From assembly GCA_029959085.1 (NCBI GenBank), contig JARWIR010000018.1, forward strand, positions 16,367,001 through 16,431,000: a stretch of DNA of 64,000 bases, written 5' to 3'. The notes beneath the pieces were generated by a model, which worked only from the letters and a program-made list of their open reading frames with translations, was not told the origin of the DNA and ran no database searches. Below, piece by piece: positions 1 through 12,465 of this stretch. The position numbers and the translations under genes are program-made. This stretch comes from Nemophila menziesii. Its lineage: Eukaryota > Streptophyta > Magnoliopsida > Boraginales > Hydrophyllaceae. Positions within the stretch are counted from its first letter, which is position 1, and each line of letters begins with the position of its first letter.

Positions 1-274
1 ACCAACCTGCTGGTTTGCACAACTTTCTCCTTATCTTTGACCCCAAACTCATTTTCTGCACATTAAAACACTACCTTTCTCTCCCATTATCTTGTTAACA
101 CATAAAAAAAATACACTACTAAAAAAATATATACTGCAAAACATAAAACTAACTAAAAAGTAATTTAAACAAGGGATGTATCTCAAGAGCACTTTTGTTT
201 AACGTCTTTAAGTTAGACATGTACAAGCGTGTTCTTGGGGACGTATCGTCGCCTCCCTTTCCGAATCCTCACTG
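1..274. other. AT-rich flank, probably 3' part of the gypsy relic
   Basis: There is no coding signal. The stretch lies downstream of the decayed pol end in the element's own orientation, so it may be the spacer before a 3' LTR that lies outside the window. No polypurine tract or LTR terminus is visible. Confidence 0.3.
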
Positions 275-550
275 TCATGGTATAACTTTAAGCGATGACC
301 ATTCAACGAAGGTCCTTTGCTCTGTTAGATGTTCAATTTCGATCGCGTCATGAGGTGTGATTTTTGTAACAGCATATGGTCCTCCCCAACGAGATTTCAG
401 CTTACCTGGGTAGTTCGAGAATCTTGAATTATATAAGAGCACTTTCTTTCTTCTCTTGAACATATTTGGATTAATCCGGTTATTATGCATCTTTTTGTTT
501 TCTCCTTGTAGAGACCTGAATTATCGTAGGCATGAAAGCGGAATTCATCC
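275..550 (-). pseudogene. Ty3/gypsy retrotransposon pol C-terminal relic
   Basis: Read on the minus strand, an open frame ending at 275 resembles the end of plant Ty3/gypsy polyproteins, just after the integrase core. It shows a KKVLLYNSR motif, then PGKLKSRWGGPYAV, then an acidic strand (IEIEHL), as is typical of chromodomain-less (Athila/Tat-like) pol ends. The next upstream part (HAYDNSGLYKEKTKR) is also recognisable up to about 550, but in another frame, so at least one frameshift lies near 490. No LTR, primer-binding site or other pol domain is visible. It flanks the array and marks its left edge. The gypsy assignment is fairly secure and the lineage is a guess. Confidence 0.7.
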
Positions 551-552
551 AA

Positions 553-623
553 CTAAATCCATGCTTAGTCATGTATCTAAATCTTTAAATCAAATCATCT
601 ATCTAAATCCATGCTTAGTCATG
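553..623. repeat. 21-bp direct repeat at the array's left edge
   Basis: A 21-bp word starting ctaaatccatgcttag occurs at 553-573 and again at 603-623. The second copy belongs to the repeat unit and recurs in every unit. The first lies between the gypsy relic and the unit start. It looks like a scar of the rearrangement that created the left array boundary. Confidence 0.6.
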
Positions 624-1303
624 CCAGGCTCATTGTTGGTAGAGTCTCCTTCTTTCTTACATATAAGTGTGCATGTGAGAATGATATAATTTTAGAATCT
701 ATAGGTAACCTCACACAAAATAAGTTTAATGAAAATCTCTATACTTAAATTAACGAGATAGAGGTCATGGAAGCTTGTCTAAATGACAATCTGAAATTTC
801 AACTCGATGCCATATTAGCCATGCAAGCTTATCATCTCATTCTAAATTTTATATAAACTCACATTTTCATCAGCAAAGACTATATTAATGTTATTAAGTG
901 TCTTAACAATCTATCTTGAGCCAAGTGGAACATTCAACCTAATGTAAAGAATGTCATGGATATATAAGGTAAATCAAATTGTACTTAATATCATATTTAT
1001 TTAATAGACAATATATTGAATGATTATTTGAATGATGTATTATACAAAACCTCACTCATTATATAATTTGTTTCAGACTCGAGTAATATGTTTTGCTTGT
1101 ACTTTTTGTACCGTTTTTTTCTAGAAAAATATTTTGTTAATACTTTTAATTGGTAAAATTTATATTAATTAAATTTGTGTCTTCTTTATATTTTTTAGTG
1201 AAATATCTTTTACAACCCAAACCAAAAAGAAAAAAATAATTTGAATTTCAAAATATATTTTATATTTGGAAAAAATAGTAAATCATAACCCAATATAATA
1301 ATA

Positions 1304-1485
1304 GAGTAATGCTGGGTATCACCCAAAAAGTGATCACCCAAATATCACCTTCTTAGGTGGTCCAATTAAACTATTTCTCTTTCCTGATTACTTTTTTTCT
1401 CTCTCCTATATGAAACAGTTTAATTGGACCACCTAGGAAAGTGATATTTGGGTGATCACTTTTTGGGTGATACCCAGCATTACTC
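1304..1485. mobile_element. 182-bp MITE with 9-bp target-site duplication
   Basis: The element is a near-perfect foldback. Arms of about 70 bp begin gagtaatgctgggtatcacc at both ends (one inverted) and enclose a short pyrimidine-rich loop. It is flanked by the 9-bp direct repeat ataataata at 1295-1303 and 1486-1494. The corresponding site near 14235 in unit 2 has a single ataataata and no insert, which is a clean empty site. A 9-bp duplication and GAG-starting termini suggest a Mutator-superfamily MITE. The flank is low-complexity, so the superfamily call is tentative. It sits about 260 bp upstream of MBD copy 1, in its possible promoter region. Confidence 0.9.
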
Positions 1486-1623
1486 ATAATAATATTATAT
1501 TAAAATAGATGACTATATACAAACTATTTTTAGCGTCTTTACTAAAAGACCTTTTACATTTAATGATAATATTTACTTTTAAAGAATATGGACAAATATT
1601 ATTTATTACACCTTTCCTTTTCT

Positions 1624-1629
1624 TATATA
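1624..1629 (+). promoter_or_regulatory. Possible TATA box of the MBD gene
   Basis: A TATATA core in the context ccttttcttatatac lies 120 bp before the ATG. It is preserved at the matching place in all four copies, for example at about 47830 for copy 4. The position would allow a 5' UTR of roughly 90 bases. In DNA this AT-rich such a motif is weak evidence, and conservation between recent duplicates adds little. Confidence 0.3.
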
Positions 1630-1743
1630 CAAATACATGTATATGGATGTATGTGACAAATTATTTAACTATTTAATAAGTTTAAGAATACTTATACTTC
1701 ACTATATTTGAAATAGTTTTTATTCAGTTGTCAATTAATCAAA

Positions 1744-3372
1744 ATGGCTTTAAGTGAAGAACATGCTACTCAGCACTCTATTGGAATAGAGGAGGAATTC
1801 TGCAATCCAAGTCAAAAGAGTAACTTTCCACTCTCCACGGGAATGGAAATCATATGTTACAAAGAAAATCCAAAAAATGACTCTTCGGCTCCAACGGGAA
1901 TGGAGATCGTTTTGTATGAACAGGTAATATTCAACATAATATTAATAAACATTGTTAATTTTTTATTCTATAAGATTGTACACATATCTTAGGGTTATGA
2001 ATAATGTACTTTGGATTTGTCGAATTAACAAACCCAATTATATAACTTATGAGGTGATTTTATATGAGTTAAATTGACTTATTTTAAAATAAATTAAAAT
2101 TGAATATGATTCTCCAACTCATATCTTTATAGGGATTGAAACCTATTTACAAAATCAAATTCAAACTATTAATAAAATAATAATAAACTATTGCCCAATA
2201 TTATTCAATTAAATAATTATAATTTTTTTAAATATACTAACTTTGTATGTTTCTGACATATTGCACATCATAGTGTTCCGAAGAGTTCAGAGAAAGTGTT
2301 CCAAAAGGCGTGGTGCTGAATCCCGATCCATTATCATGTGTACCCATGGATGACATAGTTAGCCATATGAATCGCGAGGTAATTTTAGATGAGTTGTTCT
2401 TTCAGATTTTTCAATATATCTACAATCTCCCATTTTATTTACATTGTCATTTGATATTTGGGATAAATATTTAGTGCTTTTAATTATAAAAAATAAACAA
2501 TTTTTTTCTTATAGGTCCCTCAAATATTACCTCGCCAAAACAGACTAGTCTCTACCACAATTCTTGACTCTTCACGGGCATCCTTTAGGTCCATAAAAGT
2601 TGATGGAATAATTAAGTATGAGTTAGAAATGGAGGATGAGGTTTGTTACCTACTAAATCTATTTGTTTCTTAAGATATATAATTATTAAAAAATTGAAGT
2701 TCAGATCTGATAAAATTATAATTTTAATGAAATTTATATTATTATTTAGGCTTTTCCATTTTTTGAATACTTATTATTTCTTTAATTGTAGAATTTATTG
2801 ATTATATTATTTATTGTAAATTATATGTGGTGATTATTAATAAAGTGACTTGTTATTCTGTTGTGGTATATAGACTACCCGTCTAAATATTCCGTGTTAT
2901 CAAACTGCAAATATCAACGATGAAAAACTACAAGGGTGGATAGTTGAAAGAAGAAAGCGTAAAGGTGGAAGAATAGACCATGTATGTAAATTATGCTTTA
3001 TATCAATGAATTGTTTTCAAACATTTTATAATTATAACTTTAAACTGTTTTTTATTGATTATACACAATATTATTATTATTTTAAGAGACTTAACTTTAT
3101 ATATATTTCTACAGTTATATTATCATTCAAAGAGTGGAAGGAAATTTCGATCTTTACCAGAGGCTAAAAGGTTCATTTCTGGTGAGAGTTCTCATACCAA
3201 AAAGAGAGAAAAATATAAAATATCATCAAATGTACTAAAGCTAAGCATTAAATAATAATTGATTTATTTTGAATTAAATATGAATTTTGATTAAAAAACT
3301 GTTTTGTAGGCTGAACAAGAAGTTAAAACATTTTTTGCAGAATCATGGAAGAATCTCTCTAACGTCCATTAG
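1744..3372 (+). CDS. MBD-like (methyl-CpG-binding domain) protein, copy 1, intron 5 donor lost
   Basis: Six-exon gene: 1744-1923, 2274-2378, 2515-2640, 2874-2981, 3115-3240 and 3310-3372, all junctions phase 0. The intact form would be 235 residues. Exon 1 (residues 1-60) has two TGMEI motifs. Residues about 155-196 carry an MBD-like core: GW at 158-159, basic ERRKRK, ID at 171-172, YY at 175-176 and SGRKFRS at 180-186. Plant MBD proteins read methylated cytosine in nuclear DNA, and that function is inferred here from the motif only. The lesion is in the exon 5 donor, which reads aag|ctaagc where the other three copies read aag|gtaagc. Without splicing, translation would add LSIK and stop at 3255, giving 219 residues with the MBD kept but no exon 6 tail. 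The ATG is chosen because it opens the conserved frame in all copies. I do not recognise the N-terminal half. Confidence 0.72.
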
Positions 3373-6300
3373 ATCAACACATTTAATGTATAACTAAAAA
3401 ATAGAAAAATTTTCTTGGGGTGATAGAGACAAGTATTTATATTATTAGACTATTTTTTTCTTAAACATTATATTGGTTGTGGTTTTTTAATTTTGAAGTT
3501 TGATAATTTCCTATTAGAGAATATTTATCTATATTTATTATTTATTGATGCTTATGTAATATTTATTATTATTATTATTAAGTTTCAAGTTATTCTATTT
3601 TAAGGTATAATTACATAAGTTTTCATTCATAAAAATTAAAATTGGAAATATATATCTTTTATATTTTTATATTTTAAAAGAAGAACCAATCAATTAATTA
3701 TCCAGAGCACTTTCATTGATAATAACTTGATAACTATAGTAGTATCACAAAAATAATTAAACTGATTATATTAACTAGTACCAATATGTCTTCCTTAGGA
3801 GAATACAAACTAAAGGTAACATAAATTTGTTTGTTATTAGCTGAGACATTAAGTATATATAAATATGTGTTAGATTGTACCTAAAATTATTACCTAATAT
3901 ATGATGAAAACCAAAAGGATCATATATATGTTTTTTTAGCGAAACCTTTAATATTCTAGTTTGTTAAAAATCACCAGTTTGATGATATCTTTTAGGATCA
4001 AATACCAGCTTCTTAAAATATTTTAATGTTTTTTTCTTCTTTTGTTGAGTAAAAATTAAATTTAAAAACCTATTTACTCTCTATAATCAAATATCTTAAA
4101 TAAGTAAAATAAAACAATAAAGACCAAACAAAAGATATAATAGGACACCAAAGTTATCGTCAATCATTGGTATATATATACAAATAATATATATGATTTA
4201 CATAAAAAATATTAAAAAATTAGAAAAATCTAGCAAAATTACAAGGAGAATTAAGATATTTAGCATTCGAATGAAGATTAAGATAAATTTTGACAATCTA
4301 GTTTGTAATATATTTCTGTATTATACAATAGGAAAATACTTTAATACAATATTATCTATTGCTAGAATCATATGTTGCTACATTATCAATATATATATTA
4401 TCAATTTACAAGAACAAGTCTAATAAAGATTATGGATAAAACATAACGTGATAAAGTTCTTACACATCTCTTTGTAACACAATGTTTGAAAAATAAATTT
4501 TACAATAAAAAATATTGGAGTTGCGTATCACAATGATAACTATTTCAAAGATTGAAGAACAAGAGACCCGCTAGTTAACATCATACATAAAATCTCAACA
4601 CATATATCTTCTTTGATGTCAAATTTTAAATTAATTTTTCTAGTTCTATACTAAGGTGACATCCAATATATTAGAACTTCGTTTCTGAACAAGGAAGATA
4701 ATGTATAGAAAATATACGACGTACATAGTCATCAATTAAGAATATTAATAAAGAAGAAAATAATGTTGTTACACTATTGATTCGATGTAATTTTAATTGA
4801 CTTCTTAATTTTATTATTTGTGACAACACCATGTCATTATCCCAATGTAATATATAAGAAATGCCTTGAAACATATGACAAATCCCAAATGGAAAAACTC
4901 ATTTCGTGAGTAAACATACCAGCATATAATAATTATTTTCTCAGATGTCTGTAGAATCATATTATATTATTTATTATAGTAAACAAAGTAAAAGTTACTA
5001 AGATGGATATGCTAGTGATTATTCACACTGACATTTCATAATGAGAACTAAGTAACTAACAACTACATAAGGGTGACAAATATATTTACATTCTATCGTA
5101 AACCAAGTACTCAATATTCTCTTGCAATCTAAACTCATATTACATTTCTACTTTTGGATGATAAAGTTCGATTTAAAATTATGTACATCTTGCTGGGATT
5201 GCAGTCGAACACCTTGTCACTCCAAATCCATATTTCTAGTATACGAAGTATAATCCACACATTTTAAATCAACAACCCTTAACAACTTAATTCGTTGAGA
5301 AGTGCCTGAATTCTGTATGTTCTATTCACGATTGAATCCATAACTTGTCTTATGAATAATATGAATTAATCATCCTCATTAATTATTGCCTTCGTATTTT
5401 CCATGAATATGCTCATAAGTTGTTCATATCGGATGCAGAAAAAGAGAAGACAACCAATGAATTAGTACATCGCATATATATGATTCAGACTAATCTTATT
5501 TGGTATTCTCGAGATTTCTTGCTGATGAGACCAACATGTTGGAAATTGTAAACAATTCGATCGAGACATGGTTTCTAGGAACACCATAATCTTTTGAAAA
5601 TTCATTTCTCAAAACATCATAAACTGTCAGAATTAGTTAGGCTTTTATGGCTCACTCTAATGATCATTATCATAGACTGTCCGCTTATTCCGCTGGTCCA
5701 GACATAGGGTCCTAACATTTCACTTTTTCAGTTGTAAATGAAAGTGTGTATATACATATATAGTGATACCTTACATAAATATTACTAAGGGAAACCATAT
5801 GATACCCAAAAAAACAAGAATCTTCTTTAATATGCATAAAACACTAGAATTGTGAACTTAGGTATCGAATAATTAAAACAAGCTTCAACCGACACCATAA
5901 GTAATATGTGTTTTTGATACAAAAAAATAACACTTGTATACAAGTACGAGTGTTGATTTGAAAAAAATAATAAATATAACATTACTATAAGATAATTCAA
6001 CGAATACACTGTATTTTTGGTTGGTGTATATGAAGAAAAATGTTAATTAGATGAGCTACATGACTAGAAAATGAAATTTTGGTGGGACATGAAGGGTGTT
6101 AAAGGCTATAGCACCATTTGTTCTCCACATCAAATGATTATCCCATAAAAAATGAGACTCGAAATGGTGAGTTTCTTTCTGTATATAAGAAACCTAATAA
6201 TATTTTAGGTCTAAAAATTAGCCGAATATTTGTAGGACTATTATGTTATAGTGAAACATGCAATAATTTTATAAACTACAATAAATAAAATATTTTGATT

Positions 6301-6394
6301 AAATGATAGGAAAATTTATTTGGATTTATATCTATTTTTGTAGTTGTGTGGTGAAAATATATAGTCAAATATATAAACAACTATTTTTTTTCAA
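3373..6394. other. AT-rich spacer 3' of MBD copy 1, no gene recognised
   Basis: The spacer contains only short frames such as 4193-4423 (+) and 4671-4874 (-), which recur in other units because the DNA does. A frame near 5401-5551 (contains YAHKLFISDAEKEK) is protein-like but matches nothing I know. The part from about 4559 onward is missing from the deletion-type blocks. Nothing regulatory or RNA-like is evident. Confidence 0.6.
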
Positions 6395-6834
6395 TATGCA
6401 TCTGTAAAGAATCATTTGGGAGGATATAAAAAGATGGTTGAGTATTTGAAAAAAATGAACACTTTTTTGAATGCTCTGAAATAGATAAAGAAGTTTAAAT
6501 CCCAGAAAAATTGAAGAAGAAAAGCAAAAATAGTTGTATTTAACACTACTACTTATCATATTTGACGAATGAGAAACAACTTAACTATTAGAGGTGAAAC
6601 TAACACAAAGGATAGAGTTATTCAAGAGATAAAAAGTTGATTTTTTCTCTAATTTAATCGCTCTGTACCTTCCTATTGCATTAACAGATGACTGCGGATT
6701 CTTATTTGAATCTTCTTGAGATTAGACTAGCAAGTAGATAGTAACTATCTTAATTTTTCGAGTCTAGATAGGTTTTCTTGTATAGTGTACAGTTTTTTAT
6801 AATTTTAATGAAATCTTTTACCCAATCCAAAAAA
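6395..6834 (+). pseudogene. LINE (L1-type) 3' end relic: zf-RVT-like tail and 3' UTR
   Basis: One frame, with stops, reads as the end of plant L1-type LINE polyproteins after the zinc-binding reverse-transcriptase region: ALK.IKKFKSQKN, then RRKAKIVVFNTTTYHIWRM, then RNNLTIRGE. The 'YHIW..RN' signature is characteristic of that tail. A non-coding stretch follows, ending in aatgaaatctttt and ccaaaaaa at about 6827-6834, which looks like a LINE 3' UTR with a short A tail. It is a decayed fragment, on the opposite strand from the other LINE relic in the unit, so the two are probably separate insertions. Confidence 0.6.
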
Positions 6835-8829
6835 TATATTATTAAAGGTAATAACTAGAATAATGTATGGATGAATAGATGGTAAACTTTACTTACATAA
6901 ACTCTTAGACCACTATGGTAACATTTCTTATTCACACCTGTCCTTTTCTGTATAAATATTATTTTTCAATCCCCAAGAATATATATTAAAGATAACCTAC
7001 ATAAGTATCCTTTACTATAATATTTTAACTTATCACTTACGAAAAGTGTGTGATTGAACTATATGATACTAATGCTAATATTAACAAAAACATGCATACA
7101 TGAGTGATGGTTTTCAATCGCCATTATAATTTTTATGATTTAATTACATCTGCAAAATAAAAACACCAGCATCTAAGTAGACGATACAAAGATTGACATA
7201 TATAATCTTTTACTCCTATTTTATTTCGACTTATTATAATTTAGAACCTTCCCATTAATCTTGGATCAACATTTCAAAATTAAGTATTTGTAAAAAACAG
7301 GTTGAAACCAAGAAGAGTTATACAATGATTTTTATCCTAAATTAATGTGCTCACTCATCTTATCCTAAATTAAGGACATTCCTAATTTTTCTCACATAAG
7401 TTTGTTCACTCATATGATATATCCATTTGTTTTAACATATAGAAAATTCACATGAGAGTTATACACTAAGATTGAATCTGTCCCTCAGGAAGGTGCAATA
7501 ATTTTGGAATAAAACATATAATCTTGTAGAATTGGTATCTTTAGAAACACTATTTTGTATTTAGGTTTTTTCAAAACAACATATATTTATTATAACCACC
7601 AATCCAAAGAATCCTCAGATATACATATAAGATTAAATTATATTGAATTAATTTTGTAGAAAATCAATTTATAAAAAATTTAATCAAATAAGCTTTTTGA
7701 CCCCCGAATACAACCACCAACCCAGAGAGTCCCCATACATACATATAAGCATATTGCATCAACCCTGAATCAATTAACCCTAATAATTTTAACCATTAGA
7801 TGCTAAACCTCTAAATAATTAATATTTTTAAAAATAAACATGTACCATAAGTTTTTTAACTCTTAATGAATTAATTATTTACTTTTTATCCTAAATATGA
7901 ATGAAAAATAAACAAAAAAAATACAATAAAATGGATAAGATTGTGTCATTGTCATTTCCAGGAGATCTTAGGAGAATTTTGAATAAAATTGCAAAGAGGT
8001 AGAAATGTTTTACCTACTCAATAAATTATTTTGCATAGTCAAAAATAGTATTTATTGAATTTAAGTATACTAAATCTTACACCTCTATCATTGAACCAGT
8101 TATACCTAAAATCAGTTTTCTTCTCTGACTAACCTATCTTAGTGTAATAATCCACTATCTTGGGTGCCTTCAATAGTGTATCATCAACATCACCTGTCCC
8201 TATCTTTGTGACTCTTAAATAAACAAATAAATATGCTTGTTAAAATTCATAGTGGAAAATATCATTGTCCCTATAAAATATTAATTTGTAGTCAATCTGA
8301 CTTGTGGTGTAACACAAGTGTTACTTTGTAGCCAATGATAGCTTCAAAAACTATGAGCAATCACATTAGAGGCTACACTTATGTGACAAACATTAGATGA
8401 TAAATTTGTGATTTCATTATTCAAAGTATGTATTCGTAACTTTGTCAAATATAGTTATTCTTATGTTTGGGCCAACTTGTCACATACTCCACATTTTCAG
8501 GGATATATATAATCCATTAATGCTTAGTTCCTAGAAGTTGTTTTCAAATAATTTACCCTGATTGATTTTTGTATATTACCTCAAAATGTTTAACAAGTTT
8601 ATTATAGTTTTGGCATGCTTATTCAGAATGCACATAGCTATACTTTAACCTCAAGGTAGTTAAAGTAATAATTTATATTAGTTTTAAAGAATACATCTAT
8701 ATTTACTTAAAATAAATTTTCTTACTCCAAGAGCACTTTTATAGAACATTAGACATGACCACCAATTTTAGAATATCAGAAGCTAGTATACAGAAAATAG
8801 ATACACTTAATGTTTTTAATTTCAAACTT
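6835..8829. other. AT-rich spacer, no gene recognised
   Basis: The 3.2-kb segment missing from deletion-type blocks ends at about 7767. On the minus strand near 8090-8230 there is a protein-like stretch (DDTLLKAPKIVDYYTKIG) of unknown origin, broken by a stop in this unit. The rest shows no coding signal. Confidence 0.5.
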
Positions 8830-10290
8830 TCAGGATTAGTTGAAAATTTACTAACTTCATTAGCAAATAGAGCTAAATATAAAATTCAAATGTCTTTACA
8901 ACAAGGACCACCTTATTTCTTATGATTTAAGAGGAACTTAATCCTTTCCCAATGGGTTTTGATTTATCACCCAAGTTTGCTATACAAGAGTATTTATCAT
9001 ACATATATCTTTAGGTAACAAGAACATTTACCTGGTAGAGGTGGGTAAATATACAGAAACATAGTCCAATTTTTTGTTTTCCATCCTTATAAAAGAATCA
9101 GTATTTCCTCCCATGTAACATATTTTTTATACCATCAACAGATTTTATAACCTCTACATCTGATTTTGCATATAAAAGTTATATATAATGCAAGATGTTT
9201 ATAAAGATCATGATTAAAAAATTCTCTTAATATTTGAATATGATGTCTAATTTTATTAGAAGTACTTCTACTAAAAATAATTTTGTATTGTAGTAAAGGT
9301 ACTGTCTATAGACAAACCAGATTTTGTACAAGAGATAGTTAGTGTTATGAGTTTCAACTCTAGATATTTTTGAAAATAAAATATGAATAATATACAAAAA
9401 TAAAGTAAGTAAACTTGTATGATGTTATACTAAGTTTAAACTTTTTACTTTTACCTTTAGACACTCAATAATTTATCATACATATAAGAAGATGAATACT
9501 GAGTTTTGGCAACCAATTCTAATACAGATAGTTGGAGTATACGTAGGGAGTTATATTCTAGTAAGCATAATATAGAAGAAGACACTAGTGATGTACTTCA
9601 TCGCCCAATTTATACAAAATTGAAAAACATTCCAATTTTGTAAGATTCGCTTAAATGAAGTGTCATTCTACCTTATCATAAGATTTATGAATATCAATCT
9701 TAATGGTTACGTATATATATTGGCATCCTTGCTTATCTTTTTAATTTTTTTTATTAATTAATTTACTATAATCTATTTATGATTAATTAACCTATCATTT
9801 ATGAAAGAAGATTTTATGGATGAAAGTAGTTCATTCATAATATGTTGTACTCTATTAAATAACATTTAAAAAACATATTACATAAAGTTAACAGAGCTTG
9901 GTCTAAAGAAGATAATTTGGATAGAGTTTTGTGTCTTATAAATTAGAGTAATAATAGTATGGCTGATAAATCTTTAGCTTCATGGAAATCCATGAACAAT
10001 TGAGGACATTCTTGATAGACACTTTGTATATATTCTTTAGTAAAAAAAATTATAGCCTTCATGTCATGGATCTTTTTTATTCCAAAATTTTACAATTTTT
10101 GTGCAACTTTATCCTCGGTAATAGTTCCTGCAAGCACTATAGCACTTCAATTAGAATTAGTACGTGGTGTATTTGCATTAAATAACCAAAACAAATTATT
10201 GGTTGCATTATAAACTTCCATGTAAACATTAGTAGGATTAGAATTAACGTGAGAAACTAAGATATATGGTGAAGTTTGTCATTTAAGCTC
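8830..10290 (-). pseudogene. L1-type LINE reverse transcriptase relic, unit R1
   Basis: In minus-strand order I can recognise these pieces of a plant non-LTR retrotransposon pol. First a pre-RT stretch, TITEDEVAQKL and FFTKEYIQSVCQECPQLF. Next the block around FKMLFDRVQHIMNELLLP, then INDRLINDK, corresponding to 'YK...NRL...QSAFV.GR.I.DN'. Then YVTIKIDIHKSYDKVE at about 9672-9715, corresponding to the '(I/L)K(I/L)D..KAYD.VEW' motif. Finally a downstream piece, THWERINFPF and IGILNLALFANE near 8831-8975, matching the RT C-terminal '.W..(L)..P...GG(L)G' region. Many stops and frameshifts show it is long dead. The outer limits are uncertain. Confidence 0.65.
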
Positions 10291-11579
10291 AAACATACCC
10301 TCTTTATATTTTTTTCATTTGTTGAAATTGTTTAGACATATTGTTACTATGTTCTTTTATTCAATTATCAGTGAATACTTCATCTAATAGCTTATAATTC
10401 TGAAAGTGGTAGGAGTTGCATTAACAAACCACACACCTAAAATTATATCTCATCTTCTTTGTTTTTAATAATAGTAAATGTATTAGGACTTCTTTTACGA
10501 GGAACATGAAAACCATAACATACAAACTTTTTAATCTTCATCAACATCCTCAACCTCATACTATTTTGTCCATTTCTCGACTAAACACTATCTTGATCAA
10601 TTAAGAAACTTAGAAATATAAATTGTATTGATCATTACCTTCTTAAATATAGCCCATCAATTCTAAAATATTAACCCATAATATTTTTTAAAAGTTTGTT
10701 AATGTCTTAATAAAGTGAAGTTTCGAAGAATCATATAAAACTCATTCATAACCCATGTTCTATAATCTCAAGCTTTACATAAAATTATTCAGAAAAAAAT
10801 ACAAAAGTTTCATATTCCAAGCCAGTTCTAGGTTGTCATACTCTATCTACAGTAACAATCTTTTTTATGTTATGTAACTTTCCAATCCAAATTATTGGTC
10901 ATAAACCTTGTAGTTTATGTAGGATAAAAATGTAACATTATTTCAAATATGCACTTATCCAAAAAGATAATTTCAATTATAGAAACCAATATAGTTCAAT
11001 GAGATTTCAGTTTTGTAACTTACGATTTTGCAATTGAATTGACATAATAACATTAGTTTCAAAAATATGAAACTACAACTAATAACACATTGTTTGTTTC
11101 AATATTCTCTAAAAAATATTTTATCTTAAACATACTTGAGACCATTTTGTAAGTACATTTACTTGTTCTTACATACCTGCAGATAGAAATGAAAAGAAGT
11201 GAATATGTTTCAAATATTTCTCTAACACAATGACTTATGTCCTCTAAGAATACATTTCGGTATAATGAAATTTTACTTTTGCCTCTTGGTTTATGACTTG
11301 GACAAAATAATTATTTTTTTTTAAATTTTTTTTTTTACTTTTTAATCTTATACTAGTCTAATATTAGTATATTAATTTATGCTAGTAAACTAATATAGTG
11401 ATATATATTTACTTAATAATCGATATTTATTCTCTAATAGAAATTATAAAAAAATATATTAAACGTATCAATGCAAACGTACATGTAAGACCACACATGT
11501 TCACCATAACACTTCTTAACCTGCCCCATAATTCTCACAACTTTCAAAATCTTACTATAATTAAAAATCCCAAAATTTC
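10291..11579. other. AT-rich spacer, possibly 5' LINE remainder
   Basis: This lies upstream of the LINE relic in that element's orientation and could contain decayed endonuclease-region sequence, but I see no endonuclease motif. No other feature is visible. Confidence 0.4.
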
Positions 11580-12112
11580 AGTTGAACTCATGGGTCAACT
11601 CAACAAACTCATGCCCTTTAAAATCTCACTTGGACAAAAATTACCATGGTATATCAGTCAAGCTTCCATGAAGAATCTACATAATCATTATTTTTAACCT
11701 CTTGCCTGGATGAAACCTCCTACTTGGATAAAAAAATTCTGAGTCCCTTAGTCTAGCTTCGATGTTGTCTCATTAGACGTGTGACTTTTACAATCATACT
11801 CAAATTAAAGATCGTCAACACTTTTAGTCGAGTTCCAAAACCTACTCAATTTGCTCATTTCCCTTTAAAATCTTTTGTGGAAGAAAAATATCCAAGTATT
11901 TCAGTCAGGCTCAAGTATCAAAACGAAAGTCTAATTACCTACATATGTCTAATAATCAAATCTTTTGGTCGTGCACATATATCTACTTACCATACTCCTA
12001 AATTAGTATCTTACTTGAGTGAAAAATCACTAATAATTTTAGATTTTCTCATATGCCGACTCATATTGCTCATGAACAATTGATATTTCATGAAGATTCA
12101 CTAGGCTCATGA
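11580..12112. repeat. Diverged tandem repeat of about 76 bp, shortened copy
   Basis: Repeats beginning ctcatg, followed by tttaaaatctcacttgga, an A-rich run, then tttcagtcaagctccatga. In this unit about 265 bp of the array seen in the later blocks (such as 23985-24263) is missing. The remaining copies are strongly diverged. The open frames through it are by-products of the repeat. Confidence 0.65.
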
Positions 12113-12413
12113 ACAATAAAATATTCATTGTATGAAAGAACCCCAAGTATTTAGGTCAAACACAAGTCCAAATACAAGTTTTCATGTAAGGTAACATTTT
12201 ACGTTGATTTTTTTGTTGATCTTCTATGTGGAGTCACCAGGTAGACGTCATTCAAAATATTATCTGAATACAAAACCCTAAGTATTTCATTTTAATTTCT
12301 TAGCCAAATCCTACAATCTCATGGGTTTTTAAATATTACTCATGTACATTAAAAATACTAATTTGTATAATATCTTGTATTCTAAATATTTTCTAAACTC
12401 ATGTTTATCAGAT

Positions 12414-12465
12414 CTTGTCAGGAAAAAGATGGTGTACCTCTTGTCAGGAAAAAGATGGTGTACCT
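12414..12465. repeat. 26-bp perfect tandem duplication
   Basis: The 26-bp word beginning cttgtcaggaaaaagatgg occurs twice back to back at 12414-12439 and 12440-12465. The other units carry it once (for example near 24611), so the duplication is private to unit R1. Confidence 0.9.

Noticed and set aside
456..689. 77-codon plus-strand frame across the array edge
   Set aside because: It spans the gypsy relic on the opposite strand and the unit start, and is a chance frame.
1304..1485. Long foldback as a microRNA precursor
   Set aside because: The 9-bp target duplication and the empty site in unit 2 show it is a mobile MITE. Small-RNA production is possible but not shown.
4193..4423. Frame beginning MIYIKNIKKLEKSS, found in six places (4193, 19299, 29051, 40622, 50403, 61951)
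   Set aside because: It recurs only because the DNA unit is repeated. Its Lys/Ile/Asn-rich composition is what AT-rich DNA gives by chance, the R1 copy has a different C-terminal end, and no domain is visible.
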